Assembly (NCBI GenBank): GCA_033725935.1
Contig: MU867089.1
Location: 62,001 to 126,000, forward strand
Source of the DNA: Cladorrhinum sp. PSN259
Taxonomy: Eukaryota > Ascomycota > Sordariomycetes > Sordariales > Podosporaceae
Direction of reading: 5' to 3'
Length of the DNA stretch: 64,000 nt
Both the position numbers and the translations under genes were made by a program. Below, piece by piece: positions 46,411-59,000 of the stretch. Below the pieces are notes generated by a model, which worked only from the letters and a program-made list of their open reading frames with translations, was not told the DNA's origin and did no database searches. How positions within the stretch are numbered: the first letter of the stretch is position 1; each line of letters opens with the position of its first letter.

Positions 46411-46979
46411 GATGGGCTGATGAATGAATGAGATTCCGCTGGCTGATTCCATGGGATGAAGAAAAAAATTAAAAAAATTACAGAATGCGGAATGATAGAT
46501 AAGTATTGCGAACATGATTGTTAAAGAATGATATATATATTTTTTATAACCATGTCTTCTTCTCTCTCATTGTTTAAGCCGAACTTCCGTTTTAAAGCCA
46601 ACGCATGAAGAAAAAAAAAGGTGGGAAAAAGGAGGAAAAAAGAAAAGAAAAGAAAAAGAGAGAAGAAAAAAACACTAAATCATAAACATCATTCATCTCC
46701 TTCGATATTCTTTCTGTCCTCTTGTCCTCTTCGTTCTTTCTCCAACAGCTCAATAAACTACAACAATTGAAGAATATACAAAAATCACCCGATAAACCAC
46801 TCCTAATAATCCCCAATCCTCCAAAAGAAAAAAGTAAAAGTAAAAAAAAAGGAACTCCGTTATCCAATGCATTTGTTTGCCGTTGTGAAACTCCATTTCA
46901 TGACAGAAAAAAAATAATTATTCAATCCCACTACCACACCCCTTTTTCATCGTTCATCTCGTTATACGCAACACAATTA

Positions 46980-49213
46980 TTATAAAGTCTCGGTACTACC
47001 GGACCCAATAGTCCTCGCCCTCTCCAATTGCCCGCCATCTTCTTGTTGCCTATTATCCCTCACCACTACCGGCCTGCTGCTACTGCTACCAACACCAAAT
47101 AACTCCCCGAGGGTGTGGCTCAAACTTCTTGCTCGGCCTCTTATACCCCTGCCCCGAAAGCCTTGGTTATCTTCTGTCCTCCCGTCCAGATACCCACCGA
47201 ATAATCCGTGGTGGCCGTGGTTGTCAATTCTCCTTTCTACTGCACTGAATGCACTCCTGTGTTGCGACTCGAAATCGGAACTTCCTTCTTGAGAAACAAA
47301 AAAGCTGTTCCTTAGACTCGGCCGACTTCTCACTTGTGATGGGCTGGAAGTGGTATCCAAATGGGAGAGGAATGTATCTGCCACCACAGCGGTAAGTGTG
47401 GACGAGAATGGAGAAGGAGAGATGACAGGTCCGCCGCCCGTTAAGTGGGCCAACCTCGCAGCAGGAGTCATTGGACGGTTGCCAGTGTTGGTGGTAAGTA
47501 TTGTTGGAGGCTGCGGAGGAGTGCAGGGTATTTCTGGCGTTGCGGCGGTAATCGATATTAACGTTGTGTGGTCGTATCGTTCTGTCGGAGTATCCGAAAT
47601 AACAGTCGATGGCACGGATTCCGAGGAAATGGTATGTACACCCAGTCCCGGATGTACGGGGACGGTACTGTCTCGCCATGGACCCCCAAGAAGAGGAGCG
47701 TCATCATGGTGGTCGTCATCCTCTTCGTTGATAAAGTCCCCTTTCTGAGGAACTTTCAAAGAAAGCTTGCTAGTCATGCCTTCCTTGAAACTAACCCTTG
47801 AAGATCTCCTAGGTCTTCCTGCCGTTGTCGAGTTGCTACCTCGTCGGGGTGGTTCTGGGGTCCCAACCCCCCGAGCGGTGGCTCGGTCCTGATTTGCGAG
47901 GCCGATGGTTTCTTCTATACCCTCAGCATCTGAAAGGGTAGCTTCGTCTTCTTCGTCGTGCGGTGGCCTGCCACTAGTAATGAGGAAAACACCGAAGAAC
48001 GTGAGGAGACAACCCCCGACGAACTTGATGGCCTGCTCGAGGTTGGTCCGCTCAAAATCCCCGTAAAGGACGGCGCTGCCGATGATTACGGAAAGAGTAA
48101 ACAGAACAAACTGGATTGGGATGACCTGTGTAGAGTCGAATCTTTGGAGTGCCTTATTCAAGAAGCGCACTTGCATGATGGCGGTAGAGAGTAGGATAAG
48201 CAACAAGACATAGGTAACTGGAGTTTTGAATGCGCCGAGAAGTGTTGAAGACAGCATCGAAGAAACGCCCTTCGTAGAAAGGGCCGTGTAACCGCCTGTA
48301 AACCGTTAGCTATGTTCCTAAACCACCTATCCATATGATACATACCAAACAATCCCACCAACCCCAGATCAATCAAGATAGTCCGGTGACCATATCTCGG
48401 ACTGAGATACATGAATAGCACAATCAGAGAAATGCTGACGCCCATATAAATCTCGAACTCCATCGTCGTGATCGCATCCCAAACCTCATGAGGACCCAAC
48501 TTGGTCTCCTCCGTCTTTGCGCTCAACACAACCGTCACGGCGCCGCCAATGGCGACAATCACACCCCAAAAGTCGCGAACCCGAAATACCTCCTTGAAAA
48601 AGATTGGAGCTATCACACAGTTTGATACGAGCGCGACTACACCGAGGGGACTCACGATCGAAGCTGGGGCAAAACCATATGCAAGAAAGTTGCCCATCTC
48701 TCCAACAGTAATCAAGACCTGGCCCAACCACCAATACGGATCCTGTAGATAACTCGAGGCGATCTTGGGCGAGTCCTCGCTGTCCGACCCCAAAGTCCAT
48801 CGCGAATCGTCGGATCGGAATGACTGAGTAAGTGGATCCGTTTCCGAAGACTCTTGTCCATCCTCGTCCTCCTGTGTGGAATGCCCATTCGTCGTTGACG
48901 TCCCAGCAGCACCATAACCCCCTATTCCACCCCCTTGCCCTTGTCTCTGTTGCGCATTCTTCAATGCCTGTCTCGCCCGCTCTCGAACTAACGCCTTGTG
49001 TCGATGTAAACGGATATGCGCATATCGCTGAACATTGAGCGCCAGCGCAATCAGCACGTTGCCGCAGATGGCCGTTATTATGCCAATCAAACTCGACCAA
49101 TTCTGGAGATCTTTGTCACCGCCATTGGGATCGTCTGGGTTTCCTGAAGAAAATGAGGGGAGCCAGCTCGGCCAGTTGCGTTCGGATAATGCGTGGGGCG
49201 GCGGGAGATGCAT
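46980..49213 (-). CDS. NIPA-type magnesium transporter (DUF803)
   Basis: Two exons (49213-48346, 48295-46980) encode 727 residues; the 50-nt intron falls within the codon of the first Gly of GGYTALSTKG. The first helix is LIGIITAICGNVLIALALNVQRYAH (about 41-66). A hydrophilic insert of about 95 residues follows, then eight further helices including YWWLGQVLITVGEMGNFLAYGFAPASIVSPLGVVALVSN, which carries the family hallmark, and AVTVVLSAKTEE. The last helix is FVGGCLLTFFGVFLITSGRPP. The C-terminal 300 residues are Ser/Thr-rich and disordered. NIPA proteins move magnesium across plasma or endosomal membranes. The central loop and long tail are fungal additions. The family is clear; the transported ion is inferred. 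Confidence 0.93.
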
Positions 49214-50614
49214 CGTTATCTATTATCTCCGACCGCCTCGAAATCGGGCGCCGAAGTTGTGATTTGTAACAGTTCTCTCGTCGTTTTCTGGTGTTTTCAA
49301 TAATTGTGGTCGAGTTCAGTTAGTCTCCTTCGTCTTCAATAAAACACCGGCGGCGCACCAGTGTCGCAAGTTTGGAAGACGGCTATAGGGTGCAGTCGGC
49401 ATTGGAGGGGGAAAGGCGATGACGGAGATTCGGGGTATGCTATCGAGGCAATTACCGGCGATACGTATTAGTCGCCAGTTTCTTCGTCGTCGTCGATTCG
49501 ATCGAGGGGTGGAACTCTTCAATAGTTGCTGGGCGGGGTTGAAGATCGGTAAGTGAGTGCTTATTTAATTAATTGGATCTCCGTAGGTTATCTCCTGCTC
49601 TTCTCCCAAGCACTCAGTCCACCACACCCAGCGAAAGCAGACGACGGATGGACGGGGTCGAAACACGACGCTCGACGTCGGTGAAGAAAGCTCATGCAAG
49701 GAACGGAACCACTAAAAAAGAGATGGAGAAAAAAAAGACCAAAAGAAAGAATGGCAGTAATTTGGAAATATCGGTACACATACAAGTTCTTGTTCATTAA
49801 CTAATTATGGATCTTTCGTCTCACTCCTGTCGCTCGCTCAACTTCGCGACTCGGGCGGTGTTGGTTTCGTTTCCCTTCCCGTGCCGCGATGCGAAAAGCA
49901 GCGCCCCAAACTTGTTGCACGTCCTTTCAAGCAAGATCCAAGGCAGTGCCGTCCTTCCGTCTTCCGTCATGTCATCCACAATTCCCACCCCGGTCGCTGC
50001 ATGTGGATGCAGTGGTATGGTTCAGCGGTCGCAGTGGGTGCTGGTGGTTGCAGCGAACCCAGCAGTGGCTTGTTGCGTGGTTCCGGCTTGGCTGGTAAAA
50101 TTTATTTTAGTGAGGGGCACTAGTGTATTATGTACTGAGACATCTTCAACGGTAATTTTCCTCATCTTGAGTCTTGCCACCATTGATCTCGATTTTGACG
50201 GAAGTGTCGTTTCCGTCTCAAATCTAATCGGAACTGTAACAGATCATCGACTTCTGAGAATTCTGTTTTCCTTGCTCTCCATATTCTCAGCTTTCATACA
50301 TATTTTAGAGTCTGATTCCATGATGGAGCGTCTTCCCCGCGGTACGGTAAATACACATAAGGCTGAGTCCAAGCTCAACCCCAACACGTAACAGGAATGG
50401 ATGACGCTTGAGAGACATATATTCATACACTTCTTGAAGATCTCTCTTGACACTTTTGTCTTCCAATTACCTCAACTCTACATAGCATGAGAGATGCCAA
50501 GTGAAAACTGAATACATCTACGACATCTTATATAACTATATACCAATTTGTATTCACATTACTACTCAACTCATCACCACCCATCGAACTCGCCGCCCAA
50601 CCAACAAAGGAGCC
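49214..50614. other. Divergent promoter region, NIPA and sirtuin genes
   Basis: About 1.4 kb. A 194-codon plus-strand ORF at 49807-50391 has no motif and biased composition and is not called. The stretch directly upstream of 50615 is pyrimidine- and A-rich and looks like a leader. Confidence 0.5.
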
Positions 50615-51823
50615 ATGCGACCTCCAGGTCCACTCCTCCGAATCCCCTACACGAACCCCCTTCCCCCCCCAACAATACACCCTCCATTCGCCTCAACCCT
50701 CCCAGGAGCCGTCTCCGCTCTCACTTCCTTTCTCCTCGACCCGGCCTCATCCCTCAACCCAAAAACAGTCGTCTTAACCGGCGCCGGCCTCTCCGTCGCC
50801 AGCGGTCTAGCCGACTACCGCGGCACGCACGGCACGTATCGTGTGAACAAGACCTACCGCCCTATCTACTTCCACGAGTTTACCGCATCCCATGCGGCTC
50901 GCAAACGCTACTGGGCCCGAAGCTTTCTGGGTTGGTCAAATATCAGCAAAGCCCAGCCCAACACGGGCCATTACGCCATTCGAGACCTTGGTAAACTGGG
51001 TCTCATCTCAAGCGTCATCACTCAGAATGTCGATTCCTTCCATCCAAGAGCGCATCCTGAGGTGAGGACTCTGGAGTTGCATGGGTACTTGAGAGCGGCG
51101 ACCTGTCTTTCTTGTGGATATGAATATGATCGCAACGAATTCCAAAAGGACCTGGCGAGGCTGAACCCGCGTTGGGATGCGTTTCTGCAACAAGTTTTGA
51201 CGACGGGTGCTTTGGAAACTGAAGATCGGGTGGAAAAGCAGAAAAGAGGTGTCATAGTAAACCCGGACGGTGATGTTGAAGTGCCGGATGCGCCGTATAT
51301 TACGTTCAGATATCCCGCATGCCCGGGCTGTCTAGCGAAAGCGCCGGGTACGGTGGACGCGAATGGGAAACGAGCAATCGTGGAGGTTGACGCCGATGGG
51401 GCGTGGGGAGGGCAGAGTAATGCTGGGATACTAAAGCCTGGCGTGGTGCTCTTTGGCGAGAGCATTGCTGAGAAGGTCAAGGAAGCTGCTGAGGATGCGA
51501 TTGATGAGGCCGGCAGAATGCTGGTATTGGCGACCTCCTTGGCAACGTATTCGGCTTGGAGACTGGTGAAGAGGGCCAAGGATAGGGGTATGCCGGTTGC
51601 AGTGGTGAATATGGGTGGTGTGAGAGGTGACGACGTATTTTTTCAGGGGTTGGACCCGGGACAGGATGGGAGTCAAGGGGTGAGAACTGAGGTCCCCACG
51701 CAGAGCTTGTTACCTGCCCTTGTGCAGGAATTACAGTCTCAGTCGAAGATATCTGGCGCTGCTGCTGAATCTGTGCGCTTCGAGCAGAACAACAGCATGG
51801 TGTTCAAAGACATGCTGTCATAG
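50615..51823 (+). CDS. NAD-dependent protein deacylase, class II sirtuin (SIRT4-like)
   Basis: A single exon of 402 residues. The cofactor loop is TGAGLSVASGLADYRG (T55-G70), followed by TQNVDSFH, the catalytic histidine H156 in ELHG, the structural zinc cysteines C164/C167 and C236/C239, and KPGVVLFGES. The arrangement and the loop between the two Cys pairs fit class II (SIRT4-like) sirtuins, many of which are mitochondrial. The start at 50615 is the first true ATG of the frame; upstream codons in the same frame have no ATG. The N-terminus MRPPGPLLRIPYTN is weakly basic, so a mitochondrial location is possible but not shown. Reaction: removal of acyl groups from lysine with consumption of NAD. 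Its stop codon is 30 bp from that of the next, convergent gene. Confidence 0.93.
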   Translation: MRPPGPLLRIPYTNPLPPPTIHPPFASTLPGAVSALTSFLLDPASSLNPKTVVLTGAGLSVASGLADYRGTHGTYRVNKTYRPIYFHEFTASHAARKRYWARSFLGWSNISKAQPNTGHYAIRDLGKLGLISSVITQNVDSFHPRAHPEVRTLELHGYLRAATCLSCGYEYDRNEFQKDLARLNPRWDAFLQQVLTTGALETEDRVEKQKRGVIVNPDGDVEVPDAPYITFRYPACPGCLAKAPGTVDANGKRAIVEVDADGAWGGQSNAGILKPGVVLFGESIAEKVKEAAEDAIDEAGRMLVLATSLATYSAWRLVKRAKDRGMPVAVVNMGGVRGDDVFFQGLDPGQDGSQGVRTEVPTQSLLPALVQELQSQSKISGAAAESVRFEQNNSMVFKDMLS

Positions 51824-51853
51824 AATGATGTAACTGTACAACATAGAACATGC

Positions 51854-52534
51854 TTAAAAGAAGCCCCTGGTTGAGAGTTCTGACACAGGTTGAACACGTG
51901 CTGGTGCTAGTTGGGGAGAGGCCTTTGGGGTTGCTGCTTGAGCTTCTGCCAGACCCGCAGCCGCAGCCTCAGCTTGCTTCTTCTCCTTCTTCTTCTGGTT
52001 TATCGCAGCATCTTCACGAGTAATGTCTTTCAAAACTACACACAAACCGTCAGCAATTTTGTCTACAACAGAGGTGCTGGAAGGCTGCTGCAAACCTTCC
52101 TCCCATGATTCCTCCCTGGCTGGGTCTCCAGTGCCCAACACCTTCTCAACGTCAACCTCCTCGCCATTCTGGATCTTTTCCACGACTTCACGAAGCAACC
52201 CAATCCTCACATTGGCCTGGCGGGAAAAGGTTGCAAAGTCTCTCTTCAGTGCGATCATCTGAATGGACATGGACCCAATCAGCAAAAAAATGCAGATGAA
52301 GAAGGTCGCGGGGTTCCAGTCCTTCTTTACTTTTACTTTGGACTTTTTCGAGGAGCCGCTGCCTGGGTTCCTGCGCAGGGGTTTGGGGATCATGGACCCC
52401 CAGAATGAAGTCTCTGCGACAGAACTTGCAGCGCGTGCTCCTCCATATCTGTAAGTAATGGGACCCTGAAGAATTGCATAAGATTTGGAGAGCGCCGGTG
52501 CAAAGAGACCTCGTCTAAGCAAAAGTCGGCTCAT
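51854..52534 (-). CDS. Mitochondrial single-helix membrane protein (DUF5321-like)
   Basis: A single exon of 226 residues. The N-terminus is Arg-rich and lacks acidic residues (MSRLLLRRGLFAPALSKSYA), as in mitochondrial presequences. A basic stretch (KKSKVKVKKDW) precedes one membrane helix (about 73-95, TFFICIFLLIGSMSIQMIAL), then a helical region with a conserved-looking RQANVRIGLLREVVEKIQNGEEVDVEKVLGTGDPAREESWEEG, and an Ala/Lys-rich tail. The layout fits an ascomycete family of small inner-membrane proteins that I recall as DUF5321; the family name is from memory. The function is not known to me. The gene shares a 30-bp intergenic gap at its 3' end and a 544-bp divergent promoter with the separase gene. 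Confidence 0.8.
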   Translation of the reverse strand: MSRLLLRRGLFAPALSKSYAILQGPITYRYGGARAASSVAETSFWGSMIPKPLRRNPGSGSSKKSKVKVKKDWNPATFFICIFLLIGSMSIQMIALKRDFATFSRQANVRIGLLREVVEKIQNGEEVDVEKVLGTGDPAREESWEEGLQQPSSTSVVDKIADGLCVVLKDITREDAAINQKKKEKKQAEAAAAGLAEAQAATPKASPQLAPARVQPVSELSTRGFF

Positions 52535-53078
52535 TTTCTCAGGATGGGTTGTCTGTGAAAGGAGTGACGGTTTGGCAGTTCGGAAAAGATGTGGAAAAGA
52601 CTGTTGAAACTTTGCGGGACATCGAACTCAAAGTTCCACAAGCCGGAGAAGCGAGCTAAAAATCCCTGACAATTCTGGAAGTACGGTTGAGAGTGTGGGG
52701 TCCACCCTCTAAGCACTATGACAGGTGGGGCTGTTCAGCCAGGACGTGGTTGCTCTGACAACGTGGACCGACTTTTTACCAGCGACGTGGAGTCAACAAT
52801 TGCTTGGCGACCCCGAATCACTGGCACCGTCCTTGCCTGGGTAGTCGTGAATCCGAATCGATCTCTCGGCCCGTCGTCATTTGCGATACCCGTCCCCGGT
52901 TTCATTGATTTTTCTTAGCAGCACGTTATTGCACAGCACTCACGGCGTTTGCATATCCCTCTCAGTCATCCATTGTTTTGTTTCTGGTTCATCACTTCCT
53001 CAGCTTTCCCCCCATCTTTTGGTTAATGTCCTAGGATACAGGTGACAATGATGATATGATTAAGAATCACTTTTTATA

Positions 53079-56000
53079 ATGGAAACGCACACTTCACAGA
53101 TCGAAGCTGTGCGCAGCGCGGTTTCTTCCGTCGCAACATGCTCGCCTGCCACCCTAGCCCTCCTCAAGAGTTTACTTCTTCCAAAAGACGACCCAATACC
53201 CGCCGCAGCAGAAGATTCTCGAAAAACACCAATACCATCCCGGTCGAGGACAAACACACTTGCCAGAGCACCTTCACGACGCGCCAGACCCGGTGCCGAA
53301 ACTCCCGCACCCCCCGCATCCGAGAATGATGCCTTGTCAACACGCGACAAGGCGACACTCGCCACCCAAGTTGTAAATGTCACCCTGAAAGCTCTGTCTG
53401 AAGCTGCGAAGCCTACACCAGCAGCTACACCCGCTCCTCTGCCCCGAAGATCAACAGAGGAGGATGAGTTAGCCAAAACCGCAACAAAAAATGCAATCCG
53501 AAGATCAGCATCTGCGCCCATGAGCCCCCTACAACCCCGCACTCTCAACCGACAGTCAACATCCCCGGTTGCGCCGAAACATGCACGATCCCCTTCCAAG
53601 GCTGCGAACAATACGAACCTACTCGCTCTCGTCGAGTGTGCTCGAGTTGCCCTTGCTGCTCTCCGGCAAATACCGAGTTCAGGCAAGGTCTCGCTTCCTG
53701 AATTACAACTAGAGTCTGGCATGTCGGCCCTGATTCAAAGATTGATTGCTTTGAATCTCCATGACCAGGCTATCAAGGAATTGAGGGTGCTGAAGAAGAG
53801 GTTGGAGACACTCGGCAACCCTGGAGCGAAGCAATCCGCAAAGCAGCCCACAGCGGCCGATACGAAGAGCACTGCACAAGTATTTGCTGAAATTATGGAC
53901 TTCAGCAGTGTGAAGCTCCAGGGAGCAGCACTTATGCTTGCCATAACAACACAGATACATACTTTGCGCATTCTAGCAATGGTCAAGAAGGCACCTTCAG
54001 TTGAGGCAGTAATCCCACATCTTCGACAAGAACAGGGCTCGTCACCGATCGATTTCCTCCTCTCAGCAGCGAAGGAGAAGGGTGCCGATATTGCGAAGCT
54101 TGCTCGCCAGATCGAAACAGTTGCGCAATGTCTTCTAGCTCTCACCCCAAGTGTATCCAGCAAAGACGACACTGTCGCACAGGAGGCACGCCTCAGCATT
54201 TCTCCGGGATCGGCTCTTGAGTTACAGGCGCTTGCGTTGGAGGCTAGATTGCAGTGGTGGAGCTTGGCCAAGCATAAAGGAGATGTTGAGAAGGAGATAA
54301 TGCTCCCGTTGTCGAGGTTCCTCGGTGCATACATGCGCAGGAGCACAGACAATGCGAAGGCCAACTATACAATCTGCCTGCGAATCTTTGGACGCATCCA
54401 TCAGCAGATACGGGTTCAAGGACTTCGGCCATCAGGGGGTTCCAAGCTGCCCCTCGCCAATATTTATCAAACGCTGGTGGCGCTCTCTCGAGACTCGCAA
54501 CAAATTTCCGACGCAATCTCATGGGCGACGAAACTGCGGGAATGTATAGATCCAAAAGTCGAATCAATAGCCAAGACATGTTCTCTTGCTGCACAATTGC
54601 TATCACTACAACTTAGGGACCATATAAAGTACGTTAAAGACGGCACTATTCTCAACGAAGTTGTTGCGGTGATTCAGGGACCGCTGCGAGGGGACACAAC
54701 AGAGTTGGATGAGCTGCTGGTCAACATTTGTGCTCTGAGAAAAACAGCCATGCAAATCCTGCTTGTTGCGGCAAAGGGAAAGGGGGATGGAGGCTCGTCG
54801 TCACTATCATCTGCTACAAAGGAATTGTTAGAGACATTTATCATACAGTGCCCACGGTTCTGCCTCCGATGGCTCGGCAAGCCCCCGGGGCCAAAAGGAA
54901 GCACGAAGGACTACCTCCGTTACGAACAAAGACGACAGTTGGTACTTCAATCTCTCCAACATACTCTGGATTCAGCATTCATGATCATCAAATCTCGTTT
55001 GGACCAGAAGCAGCTTCCTTGGGAATTGATGGACTCCATTCTTAGCGATTGCATAACACTTCTGGAGTATACCAGTAACCAGGGCGTTTCCAACACGCCA
55101 ACATCATCCTATGTGAAAATCTCGCATTTTTATTATCTACAGTACAATTTGCTTCGCAATCAGTCAACGGATCCAAAAGACCCAACACCATTACGAGCTC
55201 TTCGGCGGTCTTGTGAGTGCGTGAAGCATCGACCAAGCGCTGAAAAAGAAAAGTCACAGCTTATCCTGAAGCTGGAACAACTGTCCAAGCTTGCTAGGAC
55301 ACTTGGCAGGGGGGAGGAAGCTCTTGCGGCTCTTCAATCGATTCGGTCTAGTTTGATAGATGATGGTGTTCTCGCCGCTGTGGCCAGAGCGCTGGCGACA
55401 GCATCACCCACAGCTATTTGGACCCGAGACCCAAAAGCCGAGGCTTTGTCTCGTGCACTACTGTCTTTGTCAAAAATGGAGCAGGTCTGGATCGACTGGA
55501 CTGTGGATCTACCTGAAGCAGAGCAGGCAGCGTCATTGGAACACCGACTAAAATTCATTCTCCTGAGTGATGCGACGAAGCAGGCAGACATCAGTCTTGA
55601 GCATCCAGTAGTCGACACCTTGCTCCGCATTTACATCCCAACTAGGTATCCGGTCCGACGGCTGAGAGTCCTTCTCAGTCTTGCCTGCTCGGCACTTGGA
55701 ACCCTCGATAGAGCCTCAGAACTGCTGCTGGTTGCTAAGGACGCTGCTCAGCTGGAGAAGGGCGGTGAACTTGGGGAGGATTCAGGGCTGGCGGGGTTTA
55801 TTCCGCACATGAAGGCTTACTACAATTGCTTGGCCTCGGCCGTTGATGGATACCGTAACCCGGAGGTTCTTCAGCAATCAATATCTGCGTGGCAATCCAT
55901 TGCCAAGTCATCTCAGACCAAGGCAGATCTGGACAAGGCAATCGACGACGTTCCAGGGCTTCTTGACTATCTTCAATCCGTTGCCGATTTCCTCCGCATG

Positions 56001-59000
56001 AAAGGACGGGATCAGATGCTGGCTTCCGTTCTCGAGTTGATGACTGACGTTTCTGAAGCCGCAGAAGGGATCAAAACCGAGGAAGTTGTCCAGCACAGTT
56101 CGATGTTGGCTGTCCAATATACCAACTTGGGCCAGTCTTCCAAAGCTGAGCAGGTGTTCTTGAAGACCCGAGAGCACTTGGCCGATAATGTTGGCCCTGA
56201 TGCACTGGTCAACTTCCATCTCGCTTCAGCTGAGCACCATATCACTCTCAGCAACTTCAGGCAAGCTGAGGACCATCTTTCTCAGGCGCGACTCGCTTAT
56301 AATGAGGATGGTTCGCTTCAAAACTTCACCCGATCACAAAAGAAGCAGCTTGTTGCAAACGCCTGTTACCTCCTTTCGGTACTTGCGCTTGAGAGAGGTG
56401 ATTCCCATCATGCCCTCGTGTACTCCAGAGAGAGCGTACGGGCCATCTTTGCAGAATGGGTCAAAATGGAGGGTCAATTGGCTGCCAAGATATCGAGCCC
56501 AGAGAACGACACCAGTGTTGACATGTCCACTGCAGACATGACGCTACAACACAAATCGCAAAGCCCCGGTCCTGCGTTTTGGAAAATGTTCAACGGCCTC
56601 TTTCGCAACACGCTTCAGATTTCTTCCATTTATGCTCACCTAGGCATGTTTCAAGAGACCATGTATTATGCAGAGCAGGCAATGAAGATTGCGAAATCTG
56701 TAGACTCCGAGTTTTACAACTCTCAATGTGCCGCCTGGATCGGGTCAGTGTCGTGGAAAGCTGCTAATGCCAGCAAGTCCCTTGAAATGCTTCAACAGGC
56801 TACGGCTCTTCTGCCTGAAGAAGAACGCTCCTACTTGTCTGCGACTCTTGCATGCCAGATTAGCGCAATGTATGCTTCTCAGAATAACATGGAGGGAGCA
56901 GAGCTTTTGCTGGCCAAGGCAGAGGCAATCATGGGGAAGCTACGAGGCCCAGATCAAGTTGCCGTTGTTCGGGAGAAGATGGAAGAGTTGCAGATTCAGG
57001 AGAAGCCTGCAAGGGGTGTTCGAAAGACAGTTGCGCGCAAGGCACCCGTAAAGAAAACAGCTGCTGCTTCAAAGGCTGTGAAAGGAAAAGCCGTTGCTGC
57101 TGCACCGCAGGAGCCGGAACCTGCGCCGGAAGACGCTCAATTGGCAAAGTTGCGAGCATCCATCTTGGTACAAAAAGCTGCATCGATGTTGAAGCAGAAG
57201 GAGTGGGCCGAGGCACAGGCAGTTCTGACTGAGGCTACGGCTGCATCCAAGGCATCAGACCTCTTGCCAGCTAGGCAACTGGCAATGGCGTCCTGCCTCT
57301 TGGGGATGAGCATGGAGCAGATGGCCAATGATCCAGTGTTTTCAGTCATTCAAGATTCGACCATCTCGTTTCCTGCTCTTTCTGGTGCCGAAAAGAGCGC
57401 TGTAGAAGCCCTTGCCTCGCCGGTTAAGAAGTCGCGAGGTGCTGCTACCAAGGGGGGACAAGCTCAAGAGACTACTCCTGAGCTCTATGTCGAGCATCTG
57501 CGGCAAGCTCACGACTATCTGCTCGAGGCCCATTCTATCGCAGCCAAAAGTGGCGACTCAATCTTGGTGCACAGAATTTCAAGCTTGCTCCAGCATGTCG
57601 CCCTCATTCTCACTGCAACTACAACCAAGTCTAGGGCGACGACGCACTCTGCTCAGACCTCATATGCGGTTGAGCTTGCTCGAAATCTGACCTGGAGACG
57701 AGAGCGCAAGGCCATTTCACAGGAGAAACAGGCGCTCAGGAACGATGGAACGGAATGGCCGCCCCTTTTGCAGTCTGTCAACTCCAGGAGGTCAAGTCTT
57801 GGCTTCACACTCGAACTTCACAAGATTCAGAGGGACTACATTGAAATTGTTCCCAAGTCCTGGAATGTGATCTCAATCTCCCTTAGTGAGGGCAACCATG
57901 ATCTCTGCATCACCAAGCTGCAAGCCGGGCAGAACCCATTCGTCATCCGTCTGCCCCTAGAACGCGCAAGTTCTCGCGATGCCGACAGTGACGTCTTCAA
58001 CTTCCAGCAAGGTCGCTCCGAGTTGGTAGAGATTATCAAGCTCATCAACGAGACGTCCCACGCTGCAAAAGATATGAGCGTGAAAGGTGCCAAGACGGAA
58101 TGGTGGCAGACAAGAGAAGCCCTGGACGGTCGTCTCAAGGAGCTGCTCGAAAGTATTGAGCAGATCTGGCTAGGCGGCTTCAGAGGCATTTTCTCTCCTC
58201 ACATTCGCAGTGAGGACCTCGTTGCCAACTTCCAGAAGGCTTTCCTTACCACCCTAGACAAGCATCTTCCCTCCCGGAGCCAAGTGCGCGGGAAGAAGGC
58301 GAAAGCCTCCGGTCCCAAGGTACAACTTGATACGAACATCCTGGAGCTCTTCATTGGCTTAGGCGACGCCACGAAGCCCGACTGCGATTTCGACGATGAA
58401 CTCACCGACCTGCTATACTTCGTAGTCGATATTCTCCAGTTCCATGGGGAGCGTAACGCCTACGATGAAATTGACTTTGATTCGATGGTGGTGGAAACTT
58501 TCGACGCGCTTCAAGCATACCATTCCTCAGCCAACTCCAACCCTGCCCCGCCGTCACCCATCCACACCATTCTTCTTCTCGACAAGGCACTTCACATCTT
58601 CCCCTGGGAATCATTACCGTGCATGCAAGAGCAGCCAATCTCGAGACTGCCTTCCTTGGCTTGTCTAAGGAGACTAATTATCGACCAACGAGCCTCTACC
58701 ACTGGTCCTGCAAGTGAAGGACACCATGCCTCACTTCAATCGGGTTCATACATCCTTAATCCTTCAGCCGATCTAAAACTTACACAGTCTACCTTCTTGC
58801 CTCCTTTATCATCTCAGCTGAGGTCATGGAACTCTTATGTCTCCAAGGAACCTACGGAAGAAGAATTTGAGAGCTGCCTCTCCTCCTCGGACATTTTGTT
58901 GTACTTTGGTCACGGCTCAGGAGCGCAATACATCCGCGGTCGAACAATAAGAAGACTAGATAAATGCCGCGCCGCGGTACTGCTGATGGGATGCTCCTCG

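Larger units (their letters stand above)
45570..46979. other. Intergenic region between convergent genes
   Basis: AT-rich 3' sequence of the DUF4203 gene (+) and the NIPA gene (-). It has several short tandem repeats, including a CATCTTTTA repeat at 46001-46023 and a TTGA repeat at 46391-46410. No gene was seen. Confidence 0.55.

Noticed and set aside
49807..50391. 194-codon plus-strand ORF between the NIPA and sirtuin genes
   Set aside because: No motif, and it lies in the divergent intergenic region; hydrophobic stretches look incidental.
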